Shown piece after piece: positions 25,233-35,400 of a stretch of DNA of 64,000 nt. The stretch is from Algoriphagus locisalis. GTDB lineage: Bacteria; Bacteroidota; Bacteroidia; Cytophagales; Cyclobacteriaceae. The DNA lies in NCBI RefSeq assembly GCF_900116615.1, contig NZ_FPBF01000003.1, positions 682,001-746,000 on the forward strand, read 5' to 3'. Every line of letters begins with the position of its first letter. Within the stretch, counting starts at the first letter, position 1. The translations under genes and the position numbers were made by a program. Under the pieces are notes generated by a model. It was not told the DNA's origin. It did no database searches and worked only from the letters and a program-made list of their open reading frames with translations.

Positions 25233-25839
25233 GGTGCTCAGTATCGTTTCTCCTCAGTAGTTCGAAAGTACCATCCTCTTTTTCTTCAAGCAGATACAAG
25301 CAAAGATTCTTGTGCTCAAACATATCCATGTGACAGAGGTCTTGCTTCATAATCAGGCTTAAAAATATCCGCATCGCACGCCCATGCATGCATACTAGAA
25401 TCGTTTCCCCCGGACCATTTAGTATCGCATCTATACCTCTCTGCATGCGCTTGGCGACGATATTTGGACTCTCTCCTCCAGCGATACAATAATCAAGATT
25501 CCCTTTTTGCCATTCATTGAGCATGTGCTGGTAATATTGGCTTTCCTCTGGAGACATCGGAAGTCCTTCATAATCTCCCCAAGAAATCTCGTTGAGGTCA
25601 GTAGTAGAAATAGCTGGAATTCCCAGATCCAAAAATGATTGGATGGACTGTTTAGTACGCTGCAATCCAGTGTAATAGGCTTGATCAAAAGGGACGCTTT
25701 TATAAGCCTCAAAGAAAGCTGTTGCTTGTCTCCTACCATTTTCATTGATCGGAGCATCTATTCCACTTCCTTGCACTACACCTTTTAAGTTGTAATCTGT
25801 TTGTCCGTGCCTTACTAGGTAAATTTTTTTTCGATTCAA
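25219..25839 (-). CDS. Histidine phosphatase family protein
   Basis: A 206-residue phosphoglycerate mutase/phosphatase-like enzyme. The catalytic RHG motif with flanking LVRHGQTDYNLKG (about 8-20) is intact; the second histidine is in LVCMHGRAMRIF (about 150-161); EISWGDYEGL (about 82-91) supplies the acid. It starts with TTG at 25839, since no ATG is available before the catalytic histidine. It lies divergent to the menaquinone operon, with only 53 bp between. Substrate is unknown; relatives include cobalamin and broad-specificity phosphatases. Confidence 0.9.
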   Translation of the reverse strand: MNRKKIYLVRHGQTDYNLKGVVQGSGIDAPINENGRRQATAFFEAYKSVPFDQAYYTGLQRTKQSIQSFLDLGIPAISTTDLNEISWGDYEGLPMSPEESQYYQHMLNEWQKGNLDYCIAGGESPNIVAKRMQRGIDAILNGPGETILVCMHGRAMRIFLSLIMKQDLCHMDMFEHKNLCLYLLEEKEDGTFELLRRNDTEHLKEL

Positions 25840-25892
25840 GATTCTCTATTTTTGTCTTCACCCCAAAGAAAACTCATTTACATTTATAATTC

Positions 25893-26315
25893 ATGGTATT
25901 CTCCCAAAAGCCTTCATTGGAACAAATCAATCAGAGCGGAAGAAACACCATGACTGAGCATTTGGGAATTGTTTTTACAGAAATTGCAGACGATTTCCTG
26001 AAAGCCATCATGCCTGTAGATGAGCGAACAAAACAGCCTATGGGTTTGTTGCACGGAGGAGCGAATGTGGTACTGGCAGAGACGCTGGGAAGTGTGGCAG
26101 CTTCACTTACTATTGATTTAAAAAAACAAGTTTGTGTAGGTCTGGAAATAAACGCAAATCACCTAAAAGGCGTTAAGTCAGGACTGGTCACTGGAATCAC
26201 CACTCCGATCCACATTGGAAAAAGCACACAGGTCTGGGAAATCAAAATCACCAATGAGCAAGGTCAGCTTTGTTGCATCTCACGAATCACCCTCGCGATT
26301 TTAGACAAAAAGTAA
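25893..26315 (+). CDS. Hotdog-fold acyl-CoA thioesterase, probably DHNA-CoA thioesterase (MenI)
   Basis: A 140-residue PaaI-type hotdog protein with the catalytic-site text MGLLHGGANVVLAETLGSVAA (about 50-70, here split) and a C-terminal strand. Hotdog thioesterases with this motif hydrolyse aryl-CoA thioesters, and the position directly ahead of menF and menD points to 1,4-dihydroxy-2-naphthoyl-CoA hydrolysis in menaquinone synthesis. The stop overlaps the menF start (TAATG at 26313-26317). The reaction is inferred from context; the fold is secure. Confidence 0.85.
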   Translation: MVFSQKPSLEQINQSGRNTMTEHLGIVFTEIADDFLKAIMPVDERTKQPMGLLHGGANVVLAETLGSVAASLTIDLKKQVCVGLEINANHLKGVKSGLVTGITTPIHIGKSTQVWEIKITNEQGQLCCISRITLAILDKK

Positions 26316-27532
26316 TGCATACTCAAGTAGCTATTAATCATACTAAAACAGAGATCATCCAACTTCTTCTACAGTTGGGACTGACTTCTGGTGGTTCTTT
26401 TGCCATCTGGCGAAAACCAAAATCCAATACCGTTGAAATCGTCCTGAATGAAACGGCAGAAGCAATAAAAGTGGATTTGAATCTAGAAAATCTAGAACCT
26501 GGATTTATAGTGCATCCATTTGCTGATCAGGCGGACAAAAAGGCGTATTTCATAAAAGCGAATAAATACTTCGCTTTTGAGCTGGACAAACAACTTGCTT
26601 CCGATGAACTTCCCGAATGGGCCAAAGTCCAATTAAGCAATCAAGAAACGCTTTCCCCAGAAGAAATCAGAGAATTACTGATCAATCAAACATTAATCAG
26701 CAAGGTCAAAACTTCCAAATTAAGCGAAGACAAAACGCATTTCATTCAGCTGGTCCAGGAAGGAATTAAAGCAATCCAGCACAACACACTTGAAAAAGTT
26801 GTTCCCGCGCGCACGAAGACTATTTCCATTCCTGCAGACTTCAACCTGAGTTGTACACTCCTGAGCTTGATGGATTCCTACCCAAATGCTTTTATCAATT
26901 TCTTCCATTTACCTCATGTCGGCACTTGGATAGGCGCTTCACCTGAGACCTTGATCGAAACAAAAGGGGATATTTTCACTACTATGTCATTGGCTGGCAC
27001 TCAAAAAGCAACTGGAGACAATCCGCTTAAATCTGTCGCTTGGACGCAAAAAGAAATAGAAGAGCAAGCTTTAGTTAGTCGATACATTGTTTCCTGCTTT
27101 AAGAAAATAAGACTTCGGGAGTACGAAGAACATGGGCCAAAGACGGTGCTTGCAGGAAACTTATTGCATCTACGATCGGATTTTAAAATCAATATGCAAG
27201 AAACTGGATTTCCTGAACTAGGATCTATCATGCTGGGACTTCTCCATCCTACTTCCGCAGTTTGTGGAATGCCTAGAAGAGAAGCTCATGATTTCCTTCA
27301 AGAATTTGAGGGCTTTGACCGTTCCTTTTTCTCGGGATTTATCGGGCCAGTGAACATTCAGGGAAGTACTTCTATCTATGTAAATCTAAGGACTGCTACT
27401 TTGCATGACAATGAAGCGACGCTATATGCTGGTGCAGGTGTGACAGAAGATTCTGACCCTGAAAAAGAATGGGAAGAAACTGAACTGAAGTGTGATATCA
27501 TCGGTAAATTCATCCAAAAACCAAGCGTTTGA
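26315..27532 (+). CDS. menF: Isochorismate synthase
   Basis: Converts chorismate to isochorismate, the first committed step of menaquinone synthesis. 405 residues from ATG 26315, which overlaps the previous stop; the frame upstream of it belongs to the thioesterase gene. Chorismate-binding motifs are visible: LEKVVPARTKTI, GTWIGASPETLI, MSLAGTQKATGD, AVCGMPRREAHDFL, DRSFFSGFIGPV and YAGAGVTEDSDPEKEW. The N-terminal third is poorly conserved as in other MenF proteins. Overlap with menD by four bases (TTGA) shows coupled translation. Confidence 0.93.
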   Translation: MHTQVAINHTKTEIIQLLLQLGLTSGGSFAIWRKPKSNTVEIVLNETAEAIKVDLNLENLEPGFIVHPFADQADKKAYFIKANKYFAFELDKQLASDELPEWAKVQLSNQETLSPEEIRELLINQTLISKVKTSKLSEDKTHFIQLVQEGIKAIQHNTLEKVVPARTKTISIPADFNLSCTLLSLMDSYPNAFINFFHLPHVGTWIGASPETLIETKGDIFTTMSLAGTQKATGDNPLKSVAWTQKEIEEQALVSRYIVSCFKKIRLREYEEHGPKTVLAGNLLHLRSDFKINMQETGFPELGSIMLGLLHPTSAVCGMPRREAHDFLQEFEGFDRSFFSGFIGPVNIQGSTSIYVNLRTATLHDNEATLYAGAGVTEDSDPEKEWEETELKCDIIGKFIQKPSV

Positions 27533-29214
27533 TACTTCCATCCATAGTCGATTTAGTGGCGATTTGTGCCAAAAAGGGTGTGCAAAACGCAATCCTTTCT
27601 CCTGGGTCACGCTGTGCGCCTTTGACTATAGCTTTTGCCAGGCATACGCAAATACATACAAGAACCATCTCTGACGAGCGTACCGCAGCCTTCATAGCAT
27701 TAGGCATGGCGCAGCAATTAGACGAACCTGTGGCACTGGTTTGCACCTCTGGATCCGCTGCGTTGAATTATTACCCCGCAGTGGCCGAAGCATTTTTCCA
27801 GCAGATTCCTTTGTTGATATTGACAGCAGATCGACCTGCTGAGTGGATCGATCAGTACGACGGTCAGACGATTTTCCAGCCGGATGTGTATGGAAAGCAT
27901 GTGAAAGGAAGTTTCGAGCTACCGGATTCCAGTACTTTCCCAGATCAACTATGGCAATCCTCACGAATTGTAAATGAAGCGATCAACCTGGCCAAGCAAT
28001 TTCCTACTGGCCCAGTTCATATCAATATTCCACTTCGAGAACCTTTCTATCCTGAGAAGGGTGAAGAATTGCTTTTTCCTGAAAAACCACGGGTTTTTAA
28101 CTTGGTGAAAAGCAAAACTGAGCTGACAGAGGAATCACTGATCAAGCTCAAGAGCAGACTGGATATTGTACAGAAAATTCTGATAGTTCCTGGTCAGCAA
28201 AAACCTAATCCACAAATTCAAGCCATTCTAGATCAACTCAGTAAAAATCAAAACGCTGTAATCGTCACCGATACGATTAGCAATTTGCAGTCTGATCAAA
28301 CAATTTCATTCCATGATCACTGGTTGGGACATTATGAAGTTTCCGAAAACCTAAAACCTGATTTGATCATCAGTTTTGGCAAATCAGTTATTTCAAAGTC
28401 ACTCAAGCTTTTCCTTCGAAAATCGCAGGCATCTCACTGGCATATTCAGGAAGATGGAAAGGCAAAGGATACCTTCCAAAAACTGACCAGAAATATAGCA
28501 GCTACGCCTTTATTTTTCCTCAATTGGTTAAATCAAAACCTTGGCGCACAGAACAGTCAATTCTATCAAGCTTGGCATTTCCTCGAGAAGGCAGTCTCAA
28601 AAAATCTCCATCAGGTACTAAGGCAACAACCCTTCGGAGAGTACTCGGCTTTAGCTTTTTGTCTGGAAAAAGTACCTTCTCCTTCCAAAATCCATGTAGC
28701 CAACAGCATGGCGGTACGTTATTTGAATTTACTGGGAAAAAGAAATCAGGAAATCATTTGCAACCGCGGTACCAGCGGTATTGATGGTTCCAATTCCACA
28801 GCAGTGGGCTGCACCCTCACGACCAAGGAAATTGTAACCCTAGTGACAGGCGACATGGCTTTCTTCTATGACCGTAATGCATTTTGGCACAATTACGCTA
28901 CCCCAAATCTTCGCATCATTCTGCTAAATAACCATGCGGGGGGGATATTCCGATTGATCGATGGCCCTGCAAATCAGCCAGAATTGGAAGAGTTCTTTGA
29001 AACCAAACAGACATTGACTGCTAATCATTTGGCGACTGAGTTTGGATTCTTTTATTCCAAAGTGGTGAATCAGGAAGAACTGGAAGCTTCGCTAGAGGAC
29101 TTTTATGAAGACTCCCTGCATCCAAAAATCCTGGAAATCGAAACTTCAAGCCTGGAGAATGCTGAGATTTTAAAGTCAGTAAAAGAAAGGATCAAGCTAT
29201 CACTTGAGAGCTAA
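27529..29214 (+). CDS. menD: 2-succinyl-5-enolpyruvyl-6-hydroxy-3-cyclohexene-1-carboxylate synthase
   Basis: Thiamine-diphosphate enzyme that condenses isochorismate with 2-oxoglutarate. 561 residues with the three TPP-enzyme domains. The Pyr domain has SPGSRCAPLTIAFARH and ISDERTAAFIALG (glutamate E at about 46), then VCTSGSAALNY and LTADRPAEW; the PP domain has CNRGTSGIDGS and the cofactor motif VTGDMAFFYDRNAFWH ending in NNHAGGIF. Start is TTG overlapping the menF stop. It is followed by a hairpin terminator; menB, usual downstream in other genomes, is not present here. Confidence 0.95.
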   Translation: MILPSIVDLVAICAKKGVQNAILSPGSRCAPLTIAFARHTQIHTRTISDERTAAFIALGMAQQLDEPVALVCTSGSAALNYYPAVAEAFFQQIPLLILTADRPAEWIDQYDGQTIFQPDVYGKHVKGSFELPDSSTFPDQLWQSSRIVNEAINLAKQFPTGPVHINIPLREPFYPEKGEELLFPEKPRVFNLVKSKTELTEESLIKLKSRLDIVQKILIVPGQQKPNPQIQAILDQLSKNQNAVIVTDTISNLQSDQTISFHDHWLGHYEVSENLKPDLIISFGKSVISKSLKLFLRKSQASHWHIQEDGKAKDTFQKLTRNIAATPLFFLNWLNQNLGAQNSQFYQAWHFLEKAVSKNLHQVLRQQPFGEYSALAFCLEKVPSPSKIHVANSMAVRYLNLLGKRNQEIICNRGTSGIDGSNSTAVGCTLTTKEIVTLVTGDMAFFYDRNAFWHNYATPNLRIILLNNHAGGIFRLIDGPANQPELEEFFETKQTLTANHLATEFGFFYSKVVNQEELEASLEDFYEDSLHPKILEIETSSLENAEILKSVKERIKLSLES

Positions 29215-29248
29215 AAGTAGAGTCGGGAGAAGAAGTTCTCCCGATTTT
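29214..29248 (+). repeat. Hairpin repeat copy 1, the menD terminator
   Basis: Starts at the menD stop codon and reads AAAAGTAGAGTCGGGAG and onward through the hairpin into the T-run. It is 35 bases long and differs by only two bases from the copy at 30537. See the repeat entry there. Confidence 0.8.
29223..29248 (+). terminator. Terminator hairpin of the men operon
   Basis: A perfect 9-bp stem (TCGGGAGAA / TTCTCCCGA, loop GAAG) followed by TTTTAGTT. It is read from the plus strand, nine nt after the menD stop. On the minus strand it would precede an A-poor sequence, so it mainly stops the men operon. Confidence 0.85.
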
Positions 29249-29264
29249 AGTTCTGCCTAGATTT

Positions 29265-30452
29265 CTATTCAAAAAACAAGTCTATTATTTTATAGGCTAA
29301 TGCAAACAAATCAGTGGTTTCTCCGCTGCTATTCATTGCCAATGCTATACTTACATTATATTCTGGTAACAACATCAAGATAGCGGTAGATCCTACAGCA
29401 GTCCCCCCATGATGAACTACTACCACCTCTCTTCCATCATCAAACACCTTATGGATAAGGTCATTACGCCACCCCAAGGCATAGTTTTGCACATTCACCT
29501 CCCCGCTTTTTAATTCTACAGGGTTAAACAATAATTCTGTTGTAGTCGAATTAACTAATTTATAGTTTAAAATACCGTTGCCAAATTTGACCAGATCTGT
29601 CGGCGTGGATAGATAGCCACCTCCGGCCCATTTATTACTGTTATTAACCGGATAGGATTTCTTGAAATAACTCTCTTCACTATCATAGAAAATCGCAGTG
29701 TTAGGAACTGGATCAAGTGCATTGTCCGGAATCGTATGTTGGAGGTTTAATGGCTCGAGTACTCTGCTTTGTATGAATTGATTATAACCCGTTTTTGATG
29801 CACCTTCCATCACCGTAGTCAGTAAAGTGTAATTATAAGAACTATAGCTAAAATCCTGTCCAGGAGTGAAGAGAAGCTTATCATCTGCAAAAACGGAAAC
29901 ACTTTTTTCAGTGGTATTAAACTGGTCGTTGTTATAATATTCCCAAATCGGAAAACAAATACACATACCGTAGTTTCTTATTCCCGAGGTATGGGAAGCC
30001 AATTCTTTTACCGTCAGGTTGGCCACACTCCCAGAGACGTAGGTCACGTAATCTCCTACAGTAGAATTTGGACTCAGAATTCTGTCTTGGAAAAGCAAGC
30101 CCAATCCCACTGAGGCGATGGTTTTCGAAACACTTCCAATTCTATATTTGGTAGCGGTATCTGCCAAAAGATTGTTATCCAAATCAGAATAACCTATTGA
30201 ATTTGACCATATTACTGAGTCACCCATGCCTATGGAGGCTGAGAGCGAAGGTGCATTTATAGTTTGGAATTCCCTTGCAAGCAATTCATCTGCTTTATTT
30301 CTGACAGAATCCAGATGGCTTATATCCGGATGTAAACTCTGTCGGTTTAGCGTTATGGATCTGCCGAAATAATAAGTAAAGACTGGTTCAAAAAGAAAAT
30401 AGGCAAGAATTACAATCGAAAATAAGCTAATAGTTAGCGCTATTTTTTTCAT
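29265..30452 (-). CDS. Membrane-anchored serine hydrolase (beta-lactamase class C / esterase family)
   Basis: 395 residues with an N-terminal hydrophobic anchor (about 4-25, no cleavable peptide evident), then a penicillin-binding-protein-like domain. Catalytic text is visible: S-x-x-K in RIGSVSKTIASVGLG (about 104-118), the tyrosine in FSYSSYNYTLL (YSxYN, about 196-206), and HHGGTAVGS (about 350-358). The enzyme could be a peptidase, esterase or beta-lactamase; no evidence of antibiotic resistance. A longer start at 30467 exists. The gene lies between two nearly identical hairpin repeats, and its orientation and flanks suggest an inserted cassette. Confidence 0.85.
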   Translation of the reverse strand: MKKIALTISLFSIVILAYFLFEPVFTYYFGRSITLNRQSLHPDISHLDSVRNKADELLAREFQTINAPSLSASIGMGDSVIWSNSIGYSDLDNNLLADTATKYRIGSVSKTIASVGLGLLFQDRILSPNSTVGDYVTYVSGSVANLTVKELASHTSGIRNYGMCICFPIWEYYNNDQFNTTEKSVSVFADDKLLFTPGQDFSYSSYNYTLLTTVMEGASKTGYNQFIQSRVLEPLNLQHTIPDNALDPVPNTAIFYDSEESYFKKSYPVNNSNKWAGGGYLSTPTDLVKFGNGILNYKLVNSTTTELLFNPVELKSGEVNVQNYALGWRNDLIHKVFDDGREVVVVHHGGTAVGSTAILMLLPEYNVSIALAMNSSGETTDLFALAYKIIDLFFE

Positions 30453-30513
30453 TTGATTAATTATCAAAAGATGAAATGATTAAGAAAGAATCGATAAAAA
30501 ATATCTGAATGGA

Positions 30514-31323
30514 TTATTGACTTTGAAACTCAGCTGAAAAAGTAGAACCGGGAGAAGAAGTTCTCCCGATTTTATTTACACCCCAAATCAGAAATGCTAG
30601 TTCTCCAATCTCAAACATCGTCAAAGGAATCAATGCTAAAAGAGCTCCTACCACTGAAAAGATCAATATTCCAGAAACTATTCCTAATCCGCCTAAAATC
30701 TGAGGGATATTAGACCAGAGGTTTTTATAGCATAGAAATCCAGCACCTATAAATCCGTAGGCTAATCCGAAGGTTCCTAACTTAACCACGTAGTAATCTT
30801 CCATTCTAAAAGAAGATGTAGCAAGGGAAATCAAATCAACTGAATACCAAAGTCCATTTGCAATCAGCATCACCCAAAGTGCTATCTGAAGTATCTTGTT
30901 TGGAAAAGTTCCAGTCATTTTGATCAATCCTAAAAGGAATAAAGAAAAAGTGATCAAAACACCAACTTTTACTAATCCAAAAGTTACAGAATTGGTATAG
31001 CTTCCTTCCATCCACTCGACTTCCATACTGATATCAAAATAGCTCAAAAAGAAATAGACTAACCCTGCACCTAAACCTGTGTAAAGCCACTGAACTAATG
31101 ATTTTGGATAAACAGAATGCTTCTCCGATTCTATATTCTCCAGCTGAGCTCCCAACGCCTCAAAAAGTGCCTTTATCGTATAGCTCCTCGGAGTCACCTC
31201 TCCTGCTTCTATGCGCTGTATCGTGCGCACATTCAGGTTGCACATCTCGACCAACTCTTCCTGAGTCAATCCTTTTGCCTTTCTCATTTCAGAGATTTTC
31301 TTGCCTAATTCTGGTTGTTTCAT
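30514..31323 (-). CDS. XRE-family helix-turn-helix membrane protein
   Basis: 269 residues from ATG 31323 (MKQPELGKKISEMRK); the frame is open 60 codons further up, but that text is not HTH-like. The N-terminal helix-turn-helix is clear (KAKGLTQEELVEMCNLNVRTIQRIEAG, residues about 15-41, split here). The rest (about 75-255) has five to six hydrophobic helices, so it is a membrane-bound regulator of unknown signal. The last 17 residues (from GRTSSPGSTF) are encoded by a copy of the hairpin repeat, which suggests the original stop was lost by insertion. Confidence 0.85.
   Translation of the reverse strand: MKQPELGKKISEMRKAKGLTQEELVEMCNLNVRTIQRIEAGEVTPRSYTIKALFEALGAQLENIESEKHSVYPKSLVQWLYTGLGAGLVYFFLSYFDISMEVEWMEGSYTNSVTFGLVKVGVLITFSLFLLGLIKMTGTFPNKILQIALWVMLIANGLWYSVDLISLATSSFRMEDYYVVKLGTFGLAYGFIGAGFLCYKNLWSNIPQILGGLGIVSGILIFSVVGALLALIPLTMFEIGELAFLIWGVNKIGRTSSPGSTFSAEFQSQ
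30537..30574 (-). repeat. Hairpin repeat copy 2, inside the XRE gene 3' end
   Basis: AAAAGTAGAACCGGGAG then the same GAAG loop, TTCTCCCGATTTTA arm and T-run as at 29214-29248, with two differing bases. On the plus strand the copies are direct repeats, 1.3 kb apart, with the serine hydrolase between. Here the hairpin codes for SPGSTFS at the end of the XRE protein. Confidence 0.8.
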
Positions 31324-31510
31324 TTCAAATAAGTTTTGATTTACCATGGCAATTTCTGGGATTGAATTGGGACTTAAGACGAAATAGGCTCGGTTTTGAC
31401 CCGACATTTGCCCGACAATGTAAAAAAATAGTGCTATAAGTCCGCAAAGCCCATTTACAAAAAAAACATCTCCATTTCCATAGAGATGTTTTTGTAGGAT
31501 CAACTATATT

Positions 31511-32479
31511 TTAAAACAAACGCAACATATCATCACGGGAGGACCTGGCCGGGAGAATGAAACCTACCGAAACTTCATGGCTACTGAAGTTTCTTTGATT
31601 GGAGCCTTTAAGACCATAATCAAACACGTAGCCTACCCGGACCTGATCCAAAAAGTAAAATTTGATCTGTCCTATCAAGGAGGAAAAATCTTGCTGGATC
31701 TGCTGGTCTTTATTCCATGGAAGTTTCAAGGAAGTACGATATCCAGCTCCGAGCCAAAACACATCCATGAACGCAAAAGTACCATTCACATCCACGGAGG
31801 CAAAATTCTCAAAATCATCCCGGTAAAAGAAACTCGGCACAAACGAAAGCGTCTCTCCCACATCGAGCAAAATACCGCCTGTTAGATTCATCTGAGGAGT
31901 AAGGACTTGCGCAAAACTAGATTCATCTGGCTTCAAGACAGTGGCCAAAGCATGACTGACCGATAGTCCCAGGTAGTTGTATTCGGAAAAGTAAAACAGA
32001 CCGACATTGATATCAGGCTGGATGGAATTATCCAAACCAGCTCCCAAAATTGGATCTTCTACATTTCCCGGGTCCAACTCTCCCACATCAAAGGTATTTT
32101 GTAGAAACCCTCCTCCTACTCCAAAACTTAAGTACCGGTAATCACCGAGTCTCAATTGATAGGAAAGGTTTAATTGGGCTCCTGTCGTACTTTGCACACC
32201 GATCTTATCCGTAAATCCCTGAAACCCGATTCCGAGATTGGCGGCAGGAATTGCTCCATCTACCGCTATGCCCATAGTCGTCGGGCTTCCATCGAGCCCC
32301 ATCCATTGTCTTCTAAAATAGGCATCCCCTCCGATTCCCTGCCTATATCCAGCATATGCAGGATTGACAAACGATTGATTAAATAAGTATTGATTGTATC
32401 TGGATGGGTTTTGGGCATGAGCCACCAAAGCCATCAGAAGCTGACATAAAATCAATGTATTTTTAAAAAACCTTTTCAT
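31511..32479 (-). CDS. PorP/SprF family outer-membrane protein (type IX secretion-associated)
   Basis: A 322-residue beta-barrel-like protein with signal peptide (KNTLILCQLLMALVAHAQ). The family start NPSRYNQYLFNQSFVNPAYAGYR is characteristic, as is the barrel with repeated glycine-aromatic strands (LSFGVGGGFLQNTFD, NYLGLSVSHAL, WLGAGYRTSLKLP). It precedes nothing downstream and lies 4 bp after the giant adhesin; such pairs form one operon and the SprF-like protein helps the adhesin to be secreted or anchored. The pairing is well known for gliding Bacteroidota. Confidence 0.9.
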   Translation of the reverse strand: MKRFFKNTLILCQLLMALVAHAQNPSRYNQYLFNQSFVNPAYAGYRQGIGGDAYFRRQWMGLDGSPTTMGIAVDGAIPAANLGIGFQGFTDKIGVQSTTGAQLNLSYQLRLGDYRYLSFGVGGGFLQNTFDVGELDPGNVEDPILGAGLDNSIQPDINVGLFYFSEYNYLGLSVSHALATVLKPDESSFAQVLTPQMNLTGGILLDVGETLSFVPSFFYRDDFENFASVDVNGTFAFMDVFWLGAGYRTSLKLPWNKDQQIQQDFSSLIGQIKFYFLDQVRVGYVFDYGLKGSNQRNFSSHEVSVGFILPARSSRDDMLRLF

Positions 32480-32483
32480 TACA

Positions 32484-35400
32484 TCAATAGATTAAAGTGA
32501 CAAATCCTGAAAACTGATATGAATTCCCTTCAAAATCTATTGTGGTCAATTCATAAAAATAAGTACCTCGAGTAAGTCCGGTTCCGCTCCAGTCATTTTG
32601 ATAGTTATCTGTAGAGAAAACCGTCTTGCCCATTCTGTCGAAGACAACCAGCTGATTGCTGGCAAAAAGCTCATTCAACTGCTCAATCCTCCAGGATTCA
32701 TTGATTCCATCACCATTTGGAGTAAATACATTTGGAATCCTTAGCTCAGATTGATTGATCGTAAATACCAATTCATTATTCGAATAGTCCGGATCTGGCG
32801 TGTCTGAATACACTTGGAAGAAGTTTTCGACCAAACCTTCCTCGTTGGCTTTCAGCTCGAGAATCAATTCCAAGGTATCTCCCGGACTGATCTCATCGAT
32901 AGTCCATATCAAATACTTGTTGGATGAATCATAAGAGATGTCACCTACCTCTGAGGATACCCTTACATATCCGACCAAATCAGAGAAATAATGATCTACT
33001 GCTAAAGGTCCAGAACCGACAGAACCAGTATTGACTACTTGAATCTTGATCTGGTATTCTTTTCCTTTCAGTACCATTTCAGGAGCACTTTCTAGATAAA
33101 TCATCAGATCTGGTGAAGGTATTTCTTTGATTGTCACGGGATCAGTCTGATCACTGACGGCAGGGAAGTTTTCGCCACTAGCTGAGGCAAAATTGATCAA
33201 GCTTCCTTGCTCACCTAGTACATCAAAACTCAACGTAAAGCTCACAGATTGACCTGCTGCCAATTCTTCCAAGTACCAGGTGACTTTGGAATTTTCGACC
33301 TCTGCTCCAGTAGAAGCATTGGTCAACACTAATTCTTGTGGAAACACATCCTCTATCACCAAATCAAAAGCTGGGGACTCACCGGTATTGGTTACGGTAA
33401 TCTGGTATTCTATGGATTCTCCAGGAGAGATTTCCCCATTGACACTCTGATTTTTTTGGATGCTGACAGCCGTTTGGGCTACTCCATCGACCAAAACTTC
33501 TACTGTATTTGAAGGTTTGACTTGTTCTGGATCATCCACCAATTTTCCTTCCGCCACATTGGAAATCACTTGATCTACAGGAACATCCAGGGATACTTCT
33601 ACTAATAAATTCAGTTGAATACTCGCTCCGGCTTCCAAGTTATCGACTGTCCAAGTTACTTCATTTTCACCGTTCAGTTGTCCATTGTGACTGGCAGAAA
33701 TGAATGTAAGAAATTCATTCAATTGATCACTGACATTGAGTTGACCTGTGCTTTGATCCGAATCATTTTGGATCGTGATGGTGTAAGTAATCTGCCCTCC
33801 CGGCAAGACTGTGCTCACATCTGCAGTTTTCGAAATAGAGAAGTTGATTGATTCTTGCGGGCATGTATTTACTTCTACCACCACTGGGATTCTCACAGAA
33901 CTACAGCCAGAGAGTAGATCCACTTTTTCGGCAAAGTAAGTTTTGGATTCCAGCAAAGCTGACATCGCGAGTGGCTCTGAAGCATCCTCACTTGAGTAAT
34001 AGTTGAGCTGCTCTTCCTCACCTATACCTTGTACTACTATTTGTGCCAAAGTAGCTTTGTCTTCCACACAAAACTCCTGAGTAACCATTAAAAATACAGG
34101 AGGCTCTACGGTTCTAACTGCTATCTGCCAAACAGCTGCTTCACCAGGAATATTTTCATTGATTCCACTACCTTTGACAGTGACAAAAATCTGGGTATCT
34201 CCCAAAATCTGGATCTTGTCATCTTCGATTTTTTGAGTCAACTGTTCATCCAAATAGAAGGTGAAAATCGGGCTGGTGACCGTGGTACTGGAAGCTGTCA
34301 AGTCTAGGACTTCTCCCAAACAAACCTCCAATTCAGTCACTTGAATATCCGATGCTGTGGCTGTAGGCACCTCGCCTTCCACGATTGTCAGAGTAGCTAT
34401 CAGGGTTAGATTCTCATAGCTTTCACCACCATCCAATTTGGCGGTTGCGGTCTGCGATCCTATTTCAGTTCTTGTATTGTTTTCATAAGTGACAGTCACT
34501 CCTGTAGGCAGATTTCCTGATATTTGGATGGATTTCTCTGTGCCATCATAGATGAAAGTCGCGTCTGCGAAAGTAATTCCGTCAATCGGAAGTTTTTCTC
34601 CCGGCTCTTGTTCGCAGGTTTTCAAGACCGCAGTGATCGGTACTCGAGCAGAACCGCAGCCATTCACGCCATCATAGACCTCTGCATAATAAGTTTTGTT
34701 TTCAAGTGGCGTATTCCAAGCCAAAGGCTCGTTGCTTTCCAAACTTGCGTAATATTCCATCGTAGCACCAGAAGTGATCGGCTCGACGACAAGGTCATCC
34801 AAGGTAGGCATATTTTCGGAGCAAAATTCTTGACTTGACACTAAGAAAACAGGTGCTTCGACCAGGTTTACTTTGATATCAATAATCACTGCCTCTTCGG
34901 GTAGATTTTCATTGACTCCATCTCCCTTGACTGTGACAAAAACTTGAGTATCTTGGAATACTTCAATTTCCGAACTTTCTATCTTTTGGGTCAAATCTGC
35001 ATCTAGGTAAAAAGTAAAAACCGGATTGGTCACTGAAGTTGAAATAGCTTCCAGTAGAACTATCTCTCCAGCGCATACTTCCCTATTTTCCACTTGAATA
35101 TCCGATGCTGTGGCTGTAGGCGCCTCGCCTTCCTCGATGGTCAGGGTAGCTGTCAGGGTCAAATCTTCATAATTTTCCCCTCCATCCAAATAGGCTGTGG
35201 CAGTCTGGGATCCAACTTCAGTTCCTGTATTATTTTCATAAGTGACAGTCACTCCATCTGGAAGCTCACCGATAATGGTAATCGTTTTCAGAGTTCCATC
35301 GTAGGTGAATGTTGCATCTTCGAATGTGATACCAGTGATCAGTTCCTTGCAATCGGTAGCCTCTGCATCCCCCTCAAACCTCCAGAGGTAATCATCTATC

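Noticed and set aside
31324-31503. Upstream extension of the XRE frame by 60 codons
   Set aside because: The HTH starts at MKQPELGKK; the added text is not conserved-looking and covers the shared 18-bp element.
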